Assembly (NCBI GenBank): GCA_016210005.1
Contig: JACQVA010000048.1
Coordinates: forward strand, 1-54,324
Reading direction: 5' to 3'
DNA length: 54,324 bases
DNA from: Deltaproteobacteria bacterium
GTDB taxonomy: Bacteria; Desulfobacterota; Binatia; HRBIN30; JACQVA1
Under the pieces are notes generated by a model that was given only the letters and a program-made list of their open reading frames with translations, did not search any database and was not told where the DNA came from. The position numbers and the translations under genes are program-made. How positions within the stretch are numbered: the stretch's first letter is position 1; each line of letters opens with the position of its first letter. Positions 35,128-44,172 of the stretch are shown here, piece by piece.

Positions 35128-36036
35128 ATGCAGACGGGGGCAGGAACTCAACCGGGCCGGCGGCAGCGCGGCACAACCAGTGCTGCCGATCGGGTATGGC
35201 GGGCGCGGCTACGCGAGGCGGTGCACTTTCCGGATCTCAGTGAACGGCGAGCGCTGAAGCTATCGGCCGTACTGCACTACACTTCCCGCGCTCACTTCGG
35301 CCTCTGGCACCGGCGCATGGGGACGCCGAACTTCGAGCGCTTCACCGGCGTCTTTACACCGCTCTATTTCGTCGCACTCGAGGTCAGCGATACGCCCCTG
35401 GAACCGATGCAGCCGGTGCGCGTGCGCGGCGAAACCTATCTCGCCAAAACTCTGGCGGCTGACGGTACTGTCAATCATCTGATCCGAGAAGGCCGCCACT
35501 CCGTGCTGGTGCCGGGGGCGAGCGCAGCCGAAGTGATGGTGGCAAGCGCGCGCTTGACCAACGTCTTCACCCGCTACGATTCCGACCCGGTGCGCCGGCG
35601 TGTAACCACGCTGCCGGAGGCGATGGGTCTGGGCGAGCTGCCGTCACGGGTCGGGGAGCTGCCGGCATTGGAAACCATTGTGCCCAGCGGACGGCGGCCC
35701 GACTTCGCCGAGGCCGACACCAGCGTCTGGCATTACGGTCAGACCGACGCCAACCGCCACGTCAACGGCATGGAGTATTTGCGCATGATGGAGTGCTACG
35801 TGGCGGATGTGCTGCATCGCGCGGGCCATGATCTGCGCCGGCTCTACTTCGCCGGTGCACGCATAATCTACCGCAAGCCGTGTTTCCGCGGCGAAGGCTA
35901 CCGCCGTACTGCCTGGTTTCGCGGCGAAGCGCCGCTGACCATCAGCGGCGCGTTTTACAAGGACGGCGACGGCAATGATGCCCGCCCGGCCGTGGCCATC
36001 GAGCTAACCGTCTCGCAGCACGAGTCAGGCCAGTGA
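35128..36036 (+). CDS. Double-hotdog thioesterase-like protein
   Basis: A 302-residue cytoplasmic protein. The C-terminal half has VWHYGQTDANRHVNGMEYL, matching the D-x-N-x-H-V-N active-site helix of acyl-ACP/4HBT-type hotdog thioesterases. The N-terminal half (HFGLWHRRMGTPNFERFTGVF, then YFVALEVSD) looks like a second, diverged hotdog. The size and double layout also resemble LnmK/Pnap_2097-type proteins, so acyl transfer or decarboxylation on an acyl carrier is an alternative. The start at 35128 is the only early ATG; residues 1-25 are basic and poorly structured, so a later start is possible. Neighbours do not help. Confidence 0.6.
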   Translation: MQTGAGTQPGRRQRGTTSAADRVWRARLREAVHFPDLSERRALKLSAVLHYTSRAHFGLWHRRMGTPNFERFTGVFTPLYFVALEVSDTPLEPMQPVRVRGETYLAKTLAADGTVNHLIREGRHSVLVPGASAAEVMVASARLTNVFTRYDSDPVRRRVTTLPEAMGLGELPSRVGELPALETIVPSGRRPDFAEADTSVWHYGQTDANRHVNGMEYLRMMECYVADVLHRAGHDLRRLYFAGARIIYRKPCFRGEGYRRTAWFRGEAPLTISGAFYKDGDGNDARPAVAIELTVSQHESGQ

Positions 36037-36245
36037 GCCGCGGCCGGCGCGGGAGTGCCTGGGGTGCCGTGACGACATGTGAATCCTTCCTTCTTGGCCC
36101 CATTTCTCCGGCGCGTGCCTAGCTTGGCGAGCCGGGCGCATGCTATGAGTGGCGGCGCTATGCGGTCAGAGCGCCAGGTGGTGTGCCGATGGTGAGTTGG
36201 TGGCGGCTTGCGCCACTTTGATCCGGTTCCGGAGTTAGTTCGTTC

Positions 36246-38807
36246 ATGACACAAAGCACGGCGGCGGTGGCGCTGGTCGACCGGCGCATCGCGCAGGATC
36301 CGACTGGCCAACAGCCCAAAGCCAAGGGGAAATTCCTGTTTCGCGGCGACGCCAAGTTCTTCTTGCGCGGTGTCTCTTACGGCCCGTTTGCGGTGGGCTC
36401 ACACGGCAGCCAGTTTCCCGAGCGCGACCTGGCCCGGCGTGACTTCGCCCTCATGCGCGACGCCGGGGTGAACTGTTTCCGCACCTTCACGCCTCCGCCC
36501 GAGTGGCTGCTCGACCTTGCCGGGGAAAACGACCTGGTGGTTCTCACCGGCCTGCCCTGGACGGAACACGTCTGCTTCCTCGATGAGCCTGGCGTCGCCG
36601 ATGCCATCCGCAAGGACATCGCCGCCGCGGCCAAGTCCCTCCACGGCCATCCCGCCGTGTTTGCCATGCTGGTGGGCAACGAGATCCCGCCCGACATCGT
36701 ACGCTGGCACGGTCCCGATCGCACCCGCGCCTTTCTCAACGAGCTCTTCGGTCTGGTGAAGGACATCTCACCCGACACCTTGGTGAGCTACGCCAACTTT
36801 CCGCCCACCGAGTACCTCGACCTCGAATTCCTCGACTTCATTTCGTTCAACGTCTACCTGCACCGCGAACGCGACTTTCGCAGCTATCTCTCGCGCCTGC
36901 AGAACCTCGCCAAAGACAAGCCCCTGGTGCTGACCGAATTCGGCATCGACTCGATGCGCGAAGGGGCGGCGGAGCAGGCCGAGATCCTGTCGTGGCAGAT
37001 CCGTGCGGCGTTCGAGGGCGGTGCCGCGGGGGCGGTGGTGTTCTCGTGGACCGATGACTGGTTCACCGGCGGCTTCCAGGTCGAAGACTGGGCCTTCGGC
37101 CTGGTGGATCGCAGCCGCCGCAAGAAGCCCGCCTATCACGCGGTGCAGAAGATGTACGCCGGCCAACTGCCGCCGCCGCTGCCGCAGCCGCCGAAGATCT
37201 CCGTCGTGATCTGTGCCTTCAATGCCGAGAGCACGATGGATGCGTGCATGCGTTCGTTGCGCGAGCTGCGTTATCCGAATTACGAGATCATCGTCGTCGA
37301 TGACGGCTCGACCGACTCGACGCGCGCCATCGCCGGGCGCTACCCCGAGGCCAAGGTAATCGCCCAGCCCAACAAAGGGCTGAGTGTGGCCCGCAACATC
37401 GGCGCCGAAGCCGCCACCGGCGACATCGTCGCCTACACCGACTCGGATTGCGTCGTTGATCCCGACTGGCTGACGTATTTGGCTTACAAGTTCGAGCAAA
37501 ACGGTTTCGTCGCCGTCGGCGGTCCGAACCTGCCGCCGCCGGAGAACGCACGCATTCCGGCCTGTGTCGCCGCCTCGCCCGGCGGGCCGACGCACGTCCT
37601 GCTCAATGACGAAGTCGCCGAGCACATCCCCGGCTGCAACATGGCTTTTCGGCGTAGTGCGCTGGAGTCGGTGGCCGGATTCGACCCGGTCTACCGCGCC
37701 GCCGGCGACGACGTTGACATGTGCTGGCGGCTGCAGAACCTCGGACATCCGATCGGCTTCAGCCCGGCCGCCATGGTGTGGCACTTCCGCCGCAACACCA
37801 TCCGCGCCTATGTGAAACAGCAGATGGGATACGGCAAAGCCGAGGCGCTGCTGTATTTCAAGCATCCCTACCGCTTCAATTTGCTGGGGCAGTCGCAGTG
37901 GCTGGGGCGCATTTACGGCGACTTCACCGGCAAGCTCTTCTCCAGCCGGCCGGTGATTTATCACGGCGTGTTTGGCCGCGGCTTGTTCCAGACCCTCTAC
38001 GAAGCGCCTTCTTCGTTGCTGTCGTATATCCCGTTCACGCTGGAGTGGAACGTCATCGGCTTGGTGCTGCTGATCGGCTCGCTGCTGGCGGGCCGCTACG
38101 TCGTCCTGGCCGCGTTGCCGCTGCTGACTTCGCTGCTGTGGGCGGTAGCGACGGCGTGGCGGGCGCGGCTCGATCCGCGCTTCGCAGGCGTCGGCTCGCG
38201 CCTGCTGATTACCGCGCTGGTCTATCTCGGACCGCTGATGCGCAGTGCCCAGCGCTATCTCTGGCGCTTGCAAGGGATGCGGCCGGCTGAACGTATCCGC
38301 TTCGAGAATCCTTCGCAGAAACCGAAAGTGCGCTGGGCTACGCGCCAGTTCTTCCTGTCGTATTGGTCGGAAGAGGGGCGCGAGAAGGAAGACCTGCTCG
38401 GCTCGGTGATGCAGTTCCTCATTCTCCGCAAGCATCTCATCGCCGTCGATCAAGGCTGGAACGATTGGGACGTGGAGGTCTACCGCGGCATTTGGTCACG
38501 CGCCAACGTCAAGGTCGCGGTCGAAAACCACGGCGGCGCCAAGCGCTATTTCCGGGTCCGCTGCGCCGTGCAGCTGTCGTTCTTGGCCAAGTTGTCACTG
38601 GCGGCGCTGGCGGGGTTGGCCGGCTTGGGTTTCTTCGTGCGCGCGCCCGAAGTCGCGGAAGTGGCCATCCTGCTCGGCGCTATCAACCACGGCGTGGTGA
38701 TCTACGAGTGCTTCCGCCTCAGCCGCGTGCTCTACCACGCGCTCGAGATAGTGGCCAAGTCCTTGGGATTGTCCCCGGCGCTGGGCGCCGCAGCGGCGAC
38801 TGCCTGA
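36246..38807 (+). CDS. Clan GH-A glycoside hydrolase fused to a membrane GT2 glycosyltransferase
   Basis: An 853-residue fusion. Residues about 28-305 form a GH2/GH5-like TIM barrel: FLRGVSYGPF opens it, Glu146 in VGNEIP is the expected acid/base and Glu231 in LTEFG the nucleophile, so both catalytic residues are present. Residues about 316-560 are a GT2 domain with VVDDGSTD (351-358), YTDSDC (D399, D401) and AGDDVDMCWRL (D488/D489), resembling MftF-type transferases. No QxxRW motif was seen. Hydrophobic helices follow at about 603-637 and 652-665, then a ~110-residue cytoplasmic-looking domain (QFFLSYWSEEGREKED) and two more helices (775-797, 804-820). The fusion suggests a glycan made and then cut or transglycosylated by one protein. 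It heads a cassette with an ABC exporter and three GT-B-like genes. Confidence 0.85.
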   Translation: MTQSTAAVALVDRRIAQDPTGQQPKAKGKFLFRGDAKFFLRGVSYGPFAVGSHGSQFPERDLARRDFALMRDAGVNCFRTFTPPPEWLLDLAGENDLVVLTGLPWTEHVCFLDEPGVADAIRKDIAAAAKSLHGHPAVFAMLVGNEIPPDIVRWHGPDRTRAFLNELFGLVKDISPDTLVSYANFPPTEYLDLEFLDFISFNVYLHRERDFRSYLSRLQNLAKDKPLVLTEFGIDSMREGAAEQAEILSWQIRAAFEGGAAGAVVFSWTDDWFTGGFQVEDWAFGLVDRSRRKKPAYHAVQKMYAGQLPPPLPQPPKISVVICAFNAESTMDACMRSLRELRYPNYEIIVVDDGSTDSTRAIAGRYPEAKVIAQPNKGLSVARNIGAEAATGDIVAYTDSDCVVDPDWLTYLAYKFEQNGFVAVGGPNLPPPENARIPACVAASPGGPTHVLLNDEVAEHIPGCNMAFRRSALESVAGFDPVYRAAGDDVDMCWRLQNLGHPIGFSPAAMVWHFRRNTIRAYVKQQMGYGKAEALLYFKHPYRFNLLGQSQWLGRIYGDFTGKLFSSRPVIYHGVFGRGLFQTLYEAPSSLLSYIPFTLEWNVIGLVLLIGSLLAGRYVVLAALPLLTSLLWAVATAWRARLDPRFAGVGSRLLITALVYLGPLMRSAQRYLWRLQGMRPAERIRFENPSQKPKVRWATRQFFLSYWSEEGREKEDLLGSVMQFLILRKHLIAVDQGWNDWDVEVYRGIWSRANVKVAVENHGGAKRYFRVRCAVQLSFLAKLSLAALAGLAGLGFFVRAPEVAEVAILLGAINHGVVIYECFRLSRVLYHALEIVAKSLGLSPALGAAAATA

Positions 38808-38843
38808 GGAAGCCGCCGGCTGCGCGATGGCGGCGACGCTGCG

Positions 38844-40646
38844 ATGAGCCTGGCCCGCAAAGTATTGCCCTACGTCTGGCCCTACCGATTGCCGTTCCTG
38901 GTGGCAGTCGGCCAGGTGCTGTTGCTCGCAGGGCTCGAAATGCTCAAGCCCTGGCCGCTCAAGATCGTCATCGACAACGTGCTGACCGCCACGCCGCTGC
39001 CCTGGGGTGAGCCGCTGCGCTCGCTGGCGCCGCCGGCGCTGCTGCTGGTGGCGGTGACCGCGCTGGTGGGAACCTATGTGCTGCTGGGCGCGGTCAGCGT
39101 CTGGAACAACTACACCACCATCTCGATCGGGCAGGGCATGGTCAATGATCTGCGCAGTCAGTTGTACGGGCACTTGCAGCGGCTCTCGCTCGCGTTTCAC
39201 TCGAGTTCCTCGGTCGGCGACCTGATCTACCGCGTCACCGCCGATACCTACGCGATTCAGACCCTGGCGATGAACGGCTTCTTCCCGATTCTGTCGGCGG
39301 TGGCCCTGCTGGGCGGGATGTTCACCGTCATGGTGCGGATGGACTGGTACCTGACCCTGATCGCGCTCGGGATTTGCCCGTTGCTGGTGCTGACCATCGC
39401 CGCGCTCAACCGGCGGATGAGCGCGATGGCGATGCAGGCGCGCGAGCGCGAGAGCGCGGTCTACCAGCAGGTGCAACGGGGAATGGCGGCGATCAAGGTG
39501 GTGCAGGCGTTCTCGCGCGAGGCCGACGAGCACCGCACCTTCGTCAACCAAAGCAGCGCCAGCCTGCGCAGCAGCCTCAAGTTGTACACCTTCCAGACCG
39601 CTTACTCCGCTGCCACCAGCGTGGTGCTGGCCGGCGGTACGGCGCTGGTCGTGTGGGTGGCGGCACAGCATGTGTGGGCCGGCACCCTCAGCGTCGGACA
39701 GATGGTGGTGTTCGTGAGTTACCTCGCCTCACTCTACGGGCCGCTGAACTCCATCATTCAAACCTATGGTATGATCCATGGGGCGAAGGCGGGCGTGGTG
39801 CGCGTGTTCGAAATCCTCGACACCGCGGCGCAGGTGCCGGACGGAACCCGCGAGCTGCCGCGAGCGGTCAGCGGCCGCGGCGCGCAGGTGCGCTTCAGCG
39901 GCGTCGAGTTCGCCTATCGGCCCGACCGCACCACGCTGCGGGGCGTCGACTTCAGCGCTGAGCCCGGTCAGGTGATCGCCATCGTCGGCGCCACCGGCGC
40001 CGGCAAGAGCACGCTGGTCAGCCTAATCCCGCGCTTCTACGACGTCACCGGCGGTTCCTTGAGCGTCGACGGCGTCGATGTGCGCGAACTGCGGCTGGCT
40101 TCGTTGCGCCGCCGCATCAGCATGGTGCTGCAGCCGCCGATGGTGTTCCCGATCAGCATCCGCGAGAACATCGCCTACAGTGCCCCGAGTGCGAGCGATG
40201 GCGAGGTCGAGCGGGCGGCGCGGCTGGCGCAAGCCCACGAGTTCATTCAGCGGCTGCCCGAGCGCTACGACACCGTCATCGGCGAAGCCGGGGTGACGCT
40301 GTCGGAAGGCGAGCGGCAGCGGCTGACCATTGCCCGGGCGCTACTGCGCAACACCCCGATCCTGATTCTCGACGAGCCGACGTCGTCGGTCGATGCCAGC
40401 ACCGAAGCTGCGATCATGGAAGGGCTCGAGGCCTTGATGGCGGGCCGGACCACTTTCGTCATCGCCCACCGCCTGAGCACGGTGCGCCGCGCCGATATGA
40501 TCCTCGTCCTGAGCGATGGTGAGATCATCGAGCGCGGTGGCTTCAACGAGTTGGTGGCGCGGCGCGGCGCCTTTTACACGCTCTACGCCAAGCAGTTCGG
40601 CATCAATGAGCCGGCGACGCCGAGCGCCGGCGCCGGTGTGGTGTGA
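38844..40646 (+). CDS. MsbA/NdvA-type ABC exporter of the glycan cassette
   Basis: The 600-residue half-transporter has a six-helix exporter domain (about 10-320) and an ATPase with Walker A GATGAGKST, Q-loop LQPPMVFPISIRENI, Walker B ILILDEPTSSVD and the H-loop IAHRLSTVRRAD. The signature reads LSEGERQR instead of LSGGQRQR, keeping the Ser and second Gly. Its place directly after the GH-GT2 fusion suggests export of that product, as for the cyclic glucan exporter NdvA/ChvA. It is clearly distinct from the lipid A flippase at 23479. Confidence 0.85.
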   Translation: MSLARKVLPYVWPYRLPFLVAVGQVLLLAGLEMLKPWPLKIVIDNVLTATPLPWGEPLRSLAPPALLLVAVTALVGTYVLLGAVSVWNNYTTISIGQGMVNDLRSQLYGHLQRLSLAFHSSSSVGDLIYRVTADTYAIQTLAMNGFFPILSAVALLGGMFTVMVRMDWYLTLIALGICPLLVLTIAALNRRMSAMAMQARERESAVYQQVQRGMAAIKVVQAFSREADEHRTFVNQSSASLRSSLKLYTFQTAYSAATSVVLAGGTALVVWVAAQHVWAGTLSVGQMVVFVSYLASLYGPLNSIIQTYGMIHGAKAGVVRVFEILDTAAQVPDGTRELPRAVSGRGAQVRFSGVEFAYRPDRTTLRGVDFSAEPGQVIAIVGATGAGKSTLVSLIPRFYDVTGGSLSVDGVDVRELRLASLRRRISMVLQPPMVFPISIRENIAYSAPSASDGEVERAARLAQAHEFIQRLPERYDTVIGEAGVTLSEGERQRLTIARALLRNTPILILDEPTSSVDASTEAAIMEGLEALMAGRTTFVIAHRLSTVRRADMILVLSDGEIIERGGFNELVARRGAFYTLYAKQFGINEPATPSAGAGVV

Positions 40647-40691
40647 CATGACGGGCAGCGCTCATAGCGCCGGCTCAACCTGTGAGTCGGC

Positions 40692-41864
40692 ATGAAGATC
40701 GTGGTCACCGGCCTGATCGCCACTTACCCGCTCGGCGGAGTGAGCTGGGACTACATCGCCTACGTCGCCGGCTTCGCGCAGCTGGGGCACGAGGTCTTCT
40801 ACCTCGAAGACACCGGCAACTGGTTCTATGATCCGCGCGCTCAGACCTTCACCGCCGAGGTCGATTTCAACGTCCGCTATCTGCTCGATGCCTTCGCGTA
40901 CAGCGGCGTGGAGATCGGGGGTCGCTGGGCGGTGCGTAGCCCCGACGGCGTCTATCACGGTGCCGGCGAGGCGGCGGTGGCGCGCTTCTGCCGGCAGGCT
41001 GATCTCTTCCTGAACGTCTCCGGGGCGTGCTGGCTGCGCGACTCGTATCGCGGCGCGCGGCGCACGGCTTACCTCGATAGCGACCCGTGTTACAGCCAAG
41101 CCAAGCTCATGGCCGTAGAACGCGGCACTGCCAGTGAGGATGTGGCTTACTCCGTCGGTCTGATTCGCGCGCATGATTGCTTCTTCAGCTTCGCCGAGAA
41201 TATCGCCCACCCGAGCTGCCGGATTCCGCACTGCGGCCTGACCTGGCTGCCGACCCGCCAGCCGCTGGTGCTGGAACACTGGCCGATGAGCTTTGAGCCG
41301 CAGGCGCAAGCCTTCACCACCGTGATGTCGTGGAAGACCGACGTCACCCTGCCGGCGATCGACGGGGTCACATACGGCGGCAAGGACGTCGAGTTCGCCA
41401 AGTTCCTCGACTTGCCCCGGCACACGCCGGCGGTGCTCGAAGTCGCGGTGGCCGGCAGCGCCCCGGTGGCACAGCTGCGCGCCGCCGGCTGGCGCCTGGC
41501 TGATCCGCGCGAGAAGTCGGGCACGATGGCGGCCTATCGCGAGTACTTGGCGCACTCGCGCGGGGAATGGAGCGTGGCCAAGAACGCTTACGTCGCCTCG
41601 CGCAGTGGTTGGTTCAGTACCCGCAGTGCGGTGTATTTGGCGCTGGGAAAGCCGGTGGTGGTGCAAGACACCGGCTTCAGCGCCTACTACCCCACGGGTG
41701 CGGGCCTGTTCGCCTTCGACACGCTGGAGCAAGCGGTTGCCGGCCTGGCGGCGGTAGCGGCCGACTACCCGCGCCACTGCCAGGCGGCGCGTGCCATCGC
41801 TGAGCAGGAGTTCGCGGCCCCACGGGTGCTGGGGCGCCTGCTGCACGATGCCGGTGTGATATGA
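40692..41864 (+). CDS. GT-B-like glycosyltransferase, tandem paralogue 1
   Basis: A 390-residue cytoplasmic protein without signal or membrane segment. Opening VVTGLIATYPLGGVSWDYI and AQLGHEVFYLEDTGNW are shared with the next two genes, as are YLDSDPCYSQ, the FTTV-W block, EFAKFLDLP, GEWSVAKNAYV and the donor-site-like GWFSTRSAVYLALGKPVVVQDTGFS. The C-terminal half therefore looks like a GT-B nucleotide-sugar domain (GT1/GT4 group), but no family function is known to me. It follows the ABC exporter by 45 bp and overlaps paralogue 2 by 4 nt. Confidence 0.7.
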   Translation: MKIVVTGLIATYPLGGVSWDYIAYVAGFAQLGHEVFYLEDTGNWFYDPRAQTFTAEVDFNVRYLLDAFAYSGVEIGGRWAVRSPDGVYHGAGEAAVARFCRQADLFLNVSGACWLRDSYRGARRTAYLDSDPCYSQAKLMAVERGTASEDVAYSVGLIRAHDCFFSFAENIAHPSCRIPHCGLTWLPTRQPLVLEHWPMSFEPQAQAFTTVMSWKTDVTLPAIDGVTYGGKDVEFAKFLDLPRHTPAVLEVAVAGSAPVAQLRAAGWRLADPREKSGTMAAYREYLAHSRGEWSVAKNAYVASRSGWFSTRSAVYLALGKPVVVQDTGFSAYYPTGAGLFAFDTLEQAVAGLAAVAADYPRHCQAARAIAEQEFAAPRVLGRLLHDAGVI

Positions 41865-43018
41865 CGCCGCGACGCGTGATGATTGCGGGGGCGCTGGCGC
41901 ATCACCCGCTCGGGGGCGCGGGCAACGCCTGGGCGTTCTTGCAGTACGTCCTGGGATTTCGGGCGCTCGGCCTCGAGACCTTCTACGTCGAGCACCTCGG
42001 CGCCAAGGAGTGCTGGGACGAGCACTGGCGCCCGGCAGCGTTCGCCGCCAGCGCCAACGCCCGCTCCTTTGCCGAGATCATGCGGCGCTTCGGCTTGGAA
42101 GGGCAGGGGGCCTTGCTCGCCTTCGACGGCGATCAGCACGTCGGCCTGTCGCACGCGCAAGTGCGCCAGCTGGCCGGCGATGCCGATCTGTTCATCAACA
42201 TGTCCGGCCGTTTTCATCTCGCCGATGTGCTGGCGGCCGCCCGCCGCCGCGTTTACCTCGACATGGACCCTGGTTTCACCCAGGTGTGGCAGGAGCAGTA
42301 CCACGTCGATATGAACCTGGCCGGCCACGACGCCTATATCACCGTGGGTTTGAATCTCGGACAGCCCGATTGCCAGCTGCCGACCGGCGGGCTGCCGTGG
42401 CAGCCGATACCGCCGCCGGTCGTGCTCGAAGAGTGGGAGAGTGAGTGCGGTGCGGGTGGTGCCTACACCACGGTGGCCGACTGGCGGGGCTATTCGGAGG
42501 TCGAGTGGAACGGCGTGTGGTACGGCCAGAAGTCGCAGGAGTTCATCCGTTTCATGGACTTGCCGGGACGAGTGCAGGTGCCGCTGGAAATCTGCCTGGC
42601 GATTCATCCGGACGAGGCCGACCGGGCGCTGCTCGAGCGTAACGGCTGGCGGCTGAGCGATCCGTTGCGCGCGGCGGCCACACCGGACAGCTACCGCGAC
42701 TATATCCGGCACTCGCGCGGGGAGTTCACCGCGGCCAAGCACGGCTACGTCGCCGGGCGCACCGGCTGGTTCAGCGATCGCAGCGCCTGTTATCTCGCTG
42801 CCGGCCGGCCGGTGATCTTGCAGGACACGCAGTTTAGTCGCTACCTGCCCACCGGCCGCGGACTGTTGGCCTTCGATGATCTGGAAGGGGCGGTGGCAGC
42901 GCTCAACGCGGTCGAGGCCGATTACGCCGCGCACGCGGCGGCTGCTCGCCAGCTGGCGCGCGACCACCTCGATGCGCGGCGCGTGTTGCCTAAGCTGCTG
43001 GAGCTGGCCGGATTGTGA
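41861..43018 (+). CDS. GT-B-like glycosyltransferase, tandem paralogue 2
   Basis: A 385-residue relative of the genes on either side: MIAGALAHHPLGGAGNAW, FRALGLETFYVEHLG, YLDMDPGFTQVWQ, YTTVADW, EFIRFMDLPG, GEFTAAKHGYVAGRTGWFSDRSACYLAAGRPVILQDT. Compared with paralogue 1 the middle third differs most, which is where the acceptor would bind in a GT-B fold. Different acceptors for the three copies are therefore likely, though this is inference. Both ends overlap the neighbours (ATGA and GTGA junctions). Confidence 0.7.
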   Translation: MTPRRVMIAGALAHHPLGGAGNAWAFLQYVLGFRALGLETFYVEHLGAKECWDEHWRPAAFAASANARSFAEIMRRFGLEGQGALLAFDGDQHVGLSHAQVRQLAGDADLFINMSGRFHLADVLAAARRRVYLDMDPGFTQVWQEQYHVDMNLAGHDAYITVGLNLGQPDCQLPTGGLPWQPIPPPVVLEEWESECGAGGAYTTVADWRGYSEVEWNGVWYGQKSQEFIRFMDLPGRVQVPLEICLAIHPDEADRALLERNGWRLSDPLRAAATPDSYRDYIRHSRGEFTAAKHGYVAGRTGWFSDRSACYLAAGRPVILQDTQFSRYLPTGRGLLAFDDLEGAVAALNAVEADYAAHAAAARQLARDHLDARRVLPKLLELAGL

Positions 43019-44172
43019 GCGCCGATAAGGTTATCGTCTCAGGTTATCTGGCGCACTGTCCGCTCGGCGGCTACGCCTGGCAAGTGCTCCATTACCTCAC
43101 CGGTCTGCGCCAGCTCGGCTTCGAGCCGTACTTCTACGAAGATACCGGCACCGTGCGCGATTGTTTTGCGGCCGGCACTGGGATCAAGACCGACGACCCG
43201 CGCAGCGGCGCCGAGTTTGCACGCGACTTCCTTTCCCAGTACGGTTTTCACAATCACTGGATGGTATGGGACGCTTTGCGCGAGCAGACCTACGGGCCGC
43301 CGGGTATCAGTCGTAATGCGCTGCTGGCCGAGGCGCGCATCGTCATCAACCTCGCCGGCGTAACCCGCCTGCCGCCGGTGTCCGGCCAGCGCCGCATCTT
43401 CGTCGACCTGGACCCGGCGTTCACGCAGATTCGCGCTGCCGGCGGCGATCGCGCCTGGCGCGAGATTCTGTCCGAATATGACTTGCACTGCACCCTCGGA
43501 GAGAACATCGGCGCGGCAACGTGCCGTGTACCCGCCGCCGGCTTTGCCTGGCACGCCACCCGCCAGCCGGTCGCGCTGGAGCTGTGGCAGCCGCAAGCTG
43601 CCGGTGCCGGTGCGCCGTTCACCACCGTCGGCCGTTGGGATGAGCAGCGCCGAGAGGTGCACTTCGAGGGCGAGGTCTACTCTTGGCGCAAGCGCGTCGA
43701 GTGGATGAGGTTTCTTGAGCTGCCCCAGCGCTGCGGCCAGCGTTTTGTGCTGGCGATGGATGCGGCCACGATACCTGAGGACTTGCAGCTATTGCAGCGC
43801 CACGGCTGGGAGGTACGCGATCCGCTCGCGCTCTCGAGCGATCCGTTCGCGTATCGCGAGTTTATCCGAGGCTCGAAGGGCGAGTTTACGGTCGCCAAGG
43901 ATCTCAACGTCAGGTTGGCGACGGGCTGGTTCTCCGACCGCAGCGCGTGCTACCTCGCCGCCGCGCGCCCGGTCGTGACCCAAGACACCGGTTTTGGATC
44001 AGTCCTTCCCAGCGGCGCCGGCCTGTTTGCTTTCAAGACAGTTGATGAGGCAGTGGCCGCAATCGCCGCGATCAGCGCCGATTACGACTCCCATGCCCGT
44101 GCCGCTCGCCAGATCGCAGAGCGGTTCTTCGCCGCCGAGCGCGTTCTGGGCGACCTGCTACGCCTCCTTTGA
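43015..44172 (+). CDS. GT-B-like glycosyltransferase, tandem paralogue 3
   Basis: A 385-residue third copy: VSGYLAHCPLGGYAWQVLHY, RQLGFEPYFYEDTG, FVDLDPAFTQ, FTTVGRW, RFLELPQRCGQ, KGEFTVAKDLNVRLATGWFSDRS and ARPVVTQDTGFGSVLPSGAGLFAF. It starts at a GTG overlapping the stop of paralogue 2. Here the donor-site Ala replaces the Gly (AARPVV for AGRPVI). Immediately downstream lies the decayed tail of a fourth member. Confidence 0.7.
   Translation: MSADKVIVSGYLAHCPLGGYAWQVLHYLTGLRQLGFEPYFYEDTGTVRDCFAAGTGIKTDDPRSGAEFARDFLSQYGFHNHWMVWDALREQTYGPPGISRNALLAEARIVINLAGVTRLPPVSGQRRIFVDLDPAFTQIRAAGGDRAWREILSEYDLHCTLGENIGAATCRVPAAGFAWHATRQPVALELWQPQAAGAGAPFTTVGRWDEQRREVHFEGEVYSWRKRVEWMRFLELPQRCGQRFVLAMDAATIPEDLQLLQRHGWEVRDPLALSSDPFAYREFIRGSKGEFTVAKDLNVRLATGWFSDRSACYLAAARPVVTQDTGFGSVLPSGAGLFAFKTVDEAVAAIAAISADYDSHARAARQIAERFFAAERVLGDLLRLL

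Noticed and set aside
34806-35243. 145-residue plus-strand open frame
   Set aside because: It translates the terminator and REP-like repeat and overlaps the thioesterase-like gene in another frame.
36768-38453. 561-residue minus-strand open frame
   Set aside because: It is antisense to the GH-GT2 fusion; His/Arg/Gln-rich translation with no motif.
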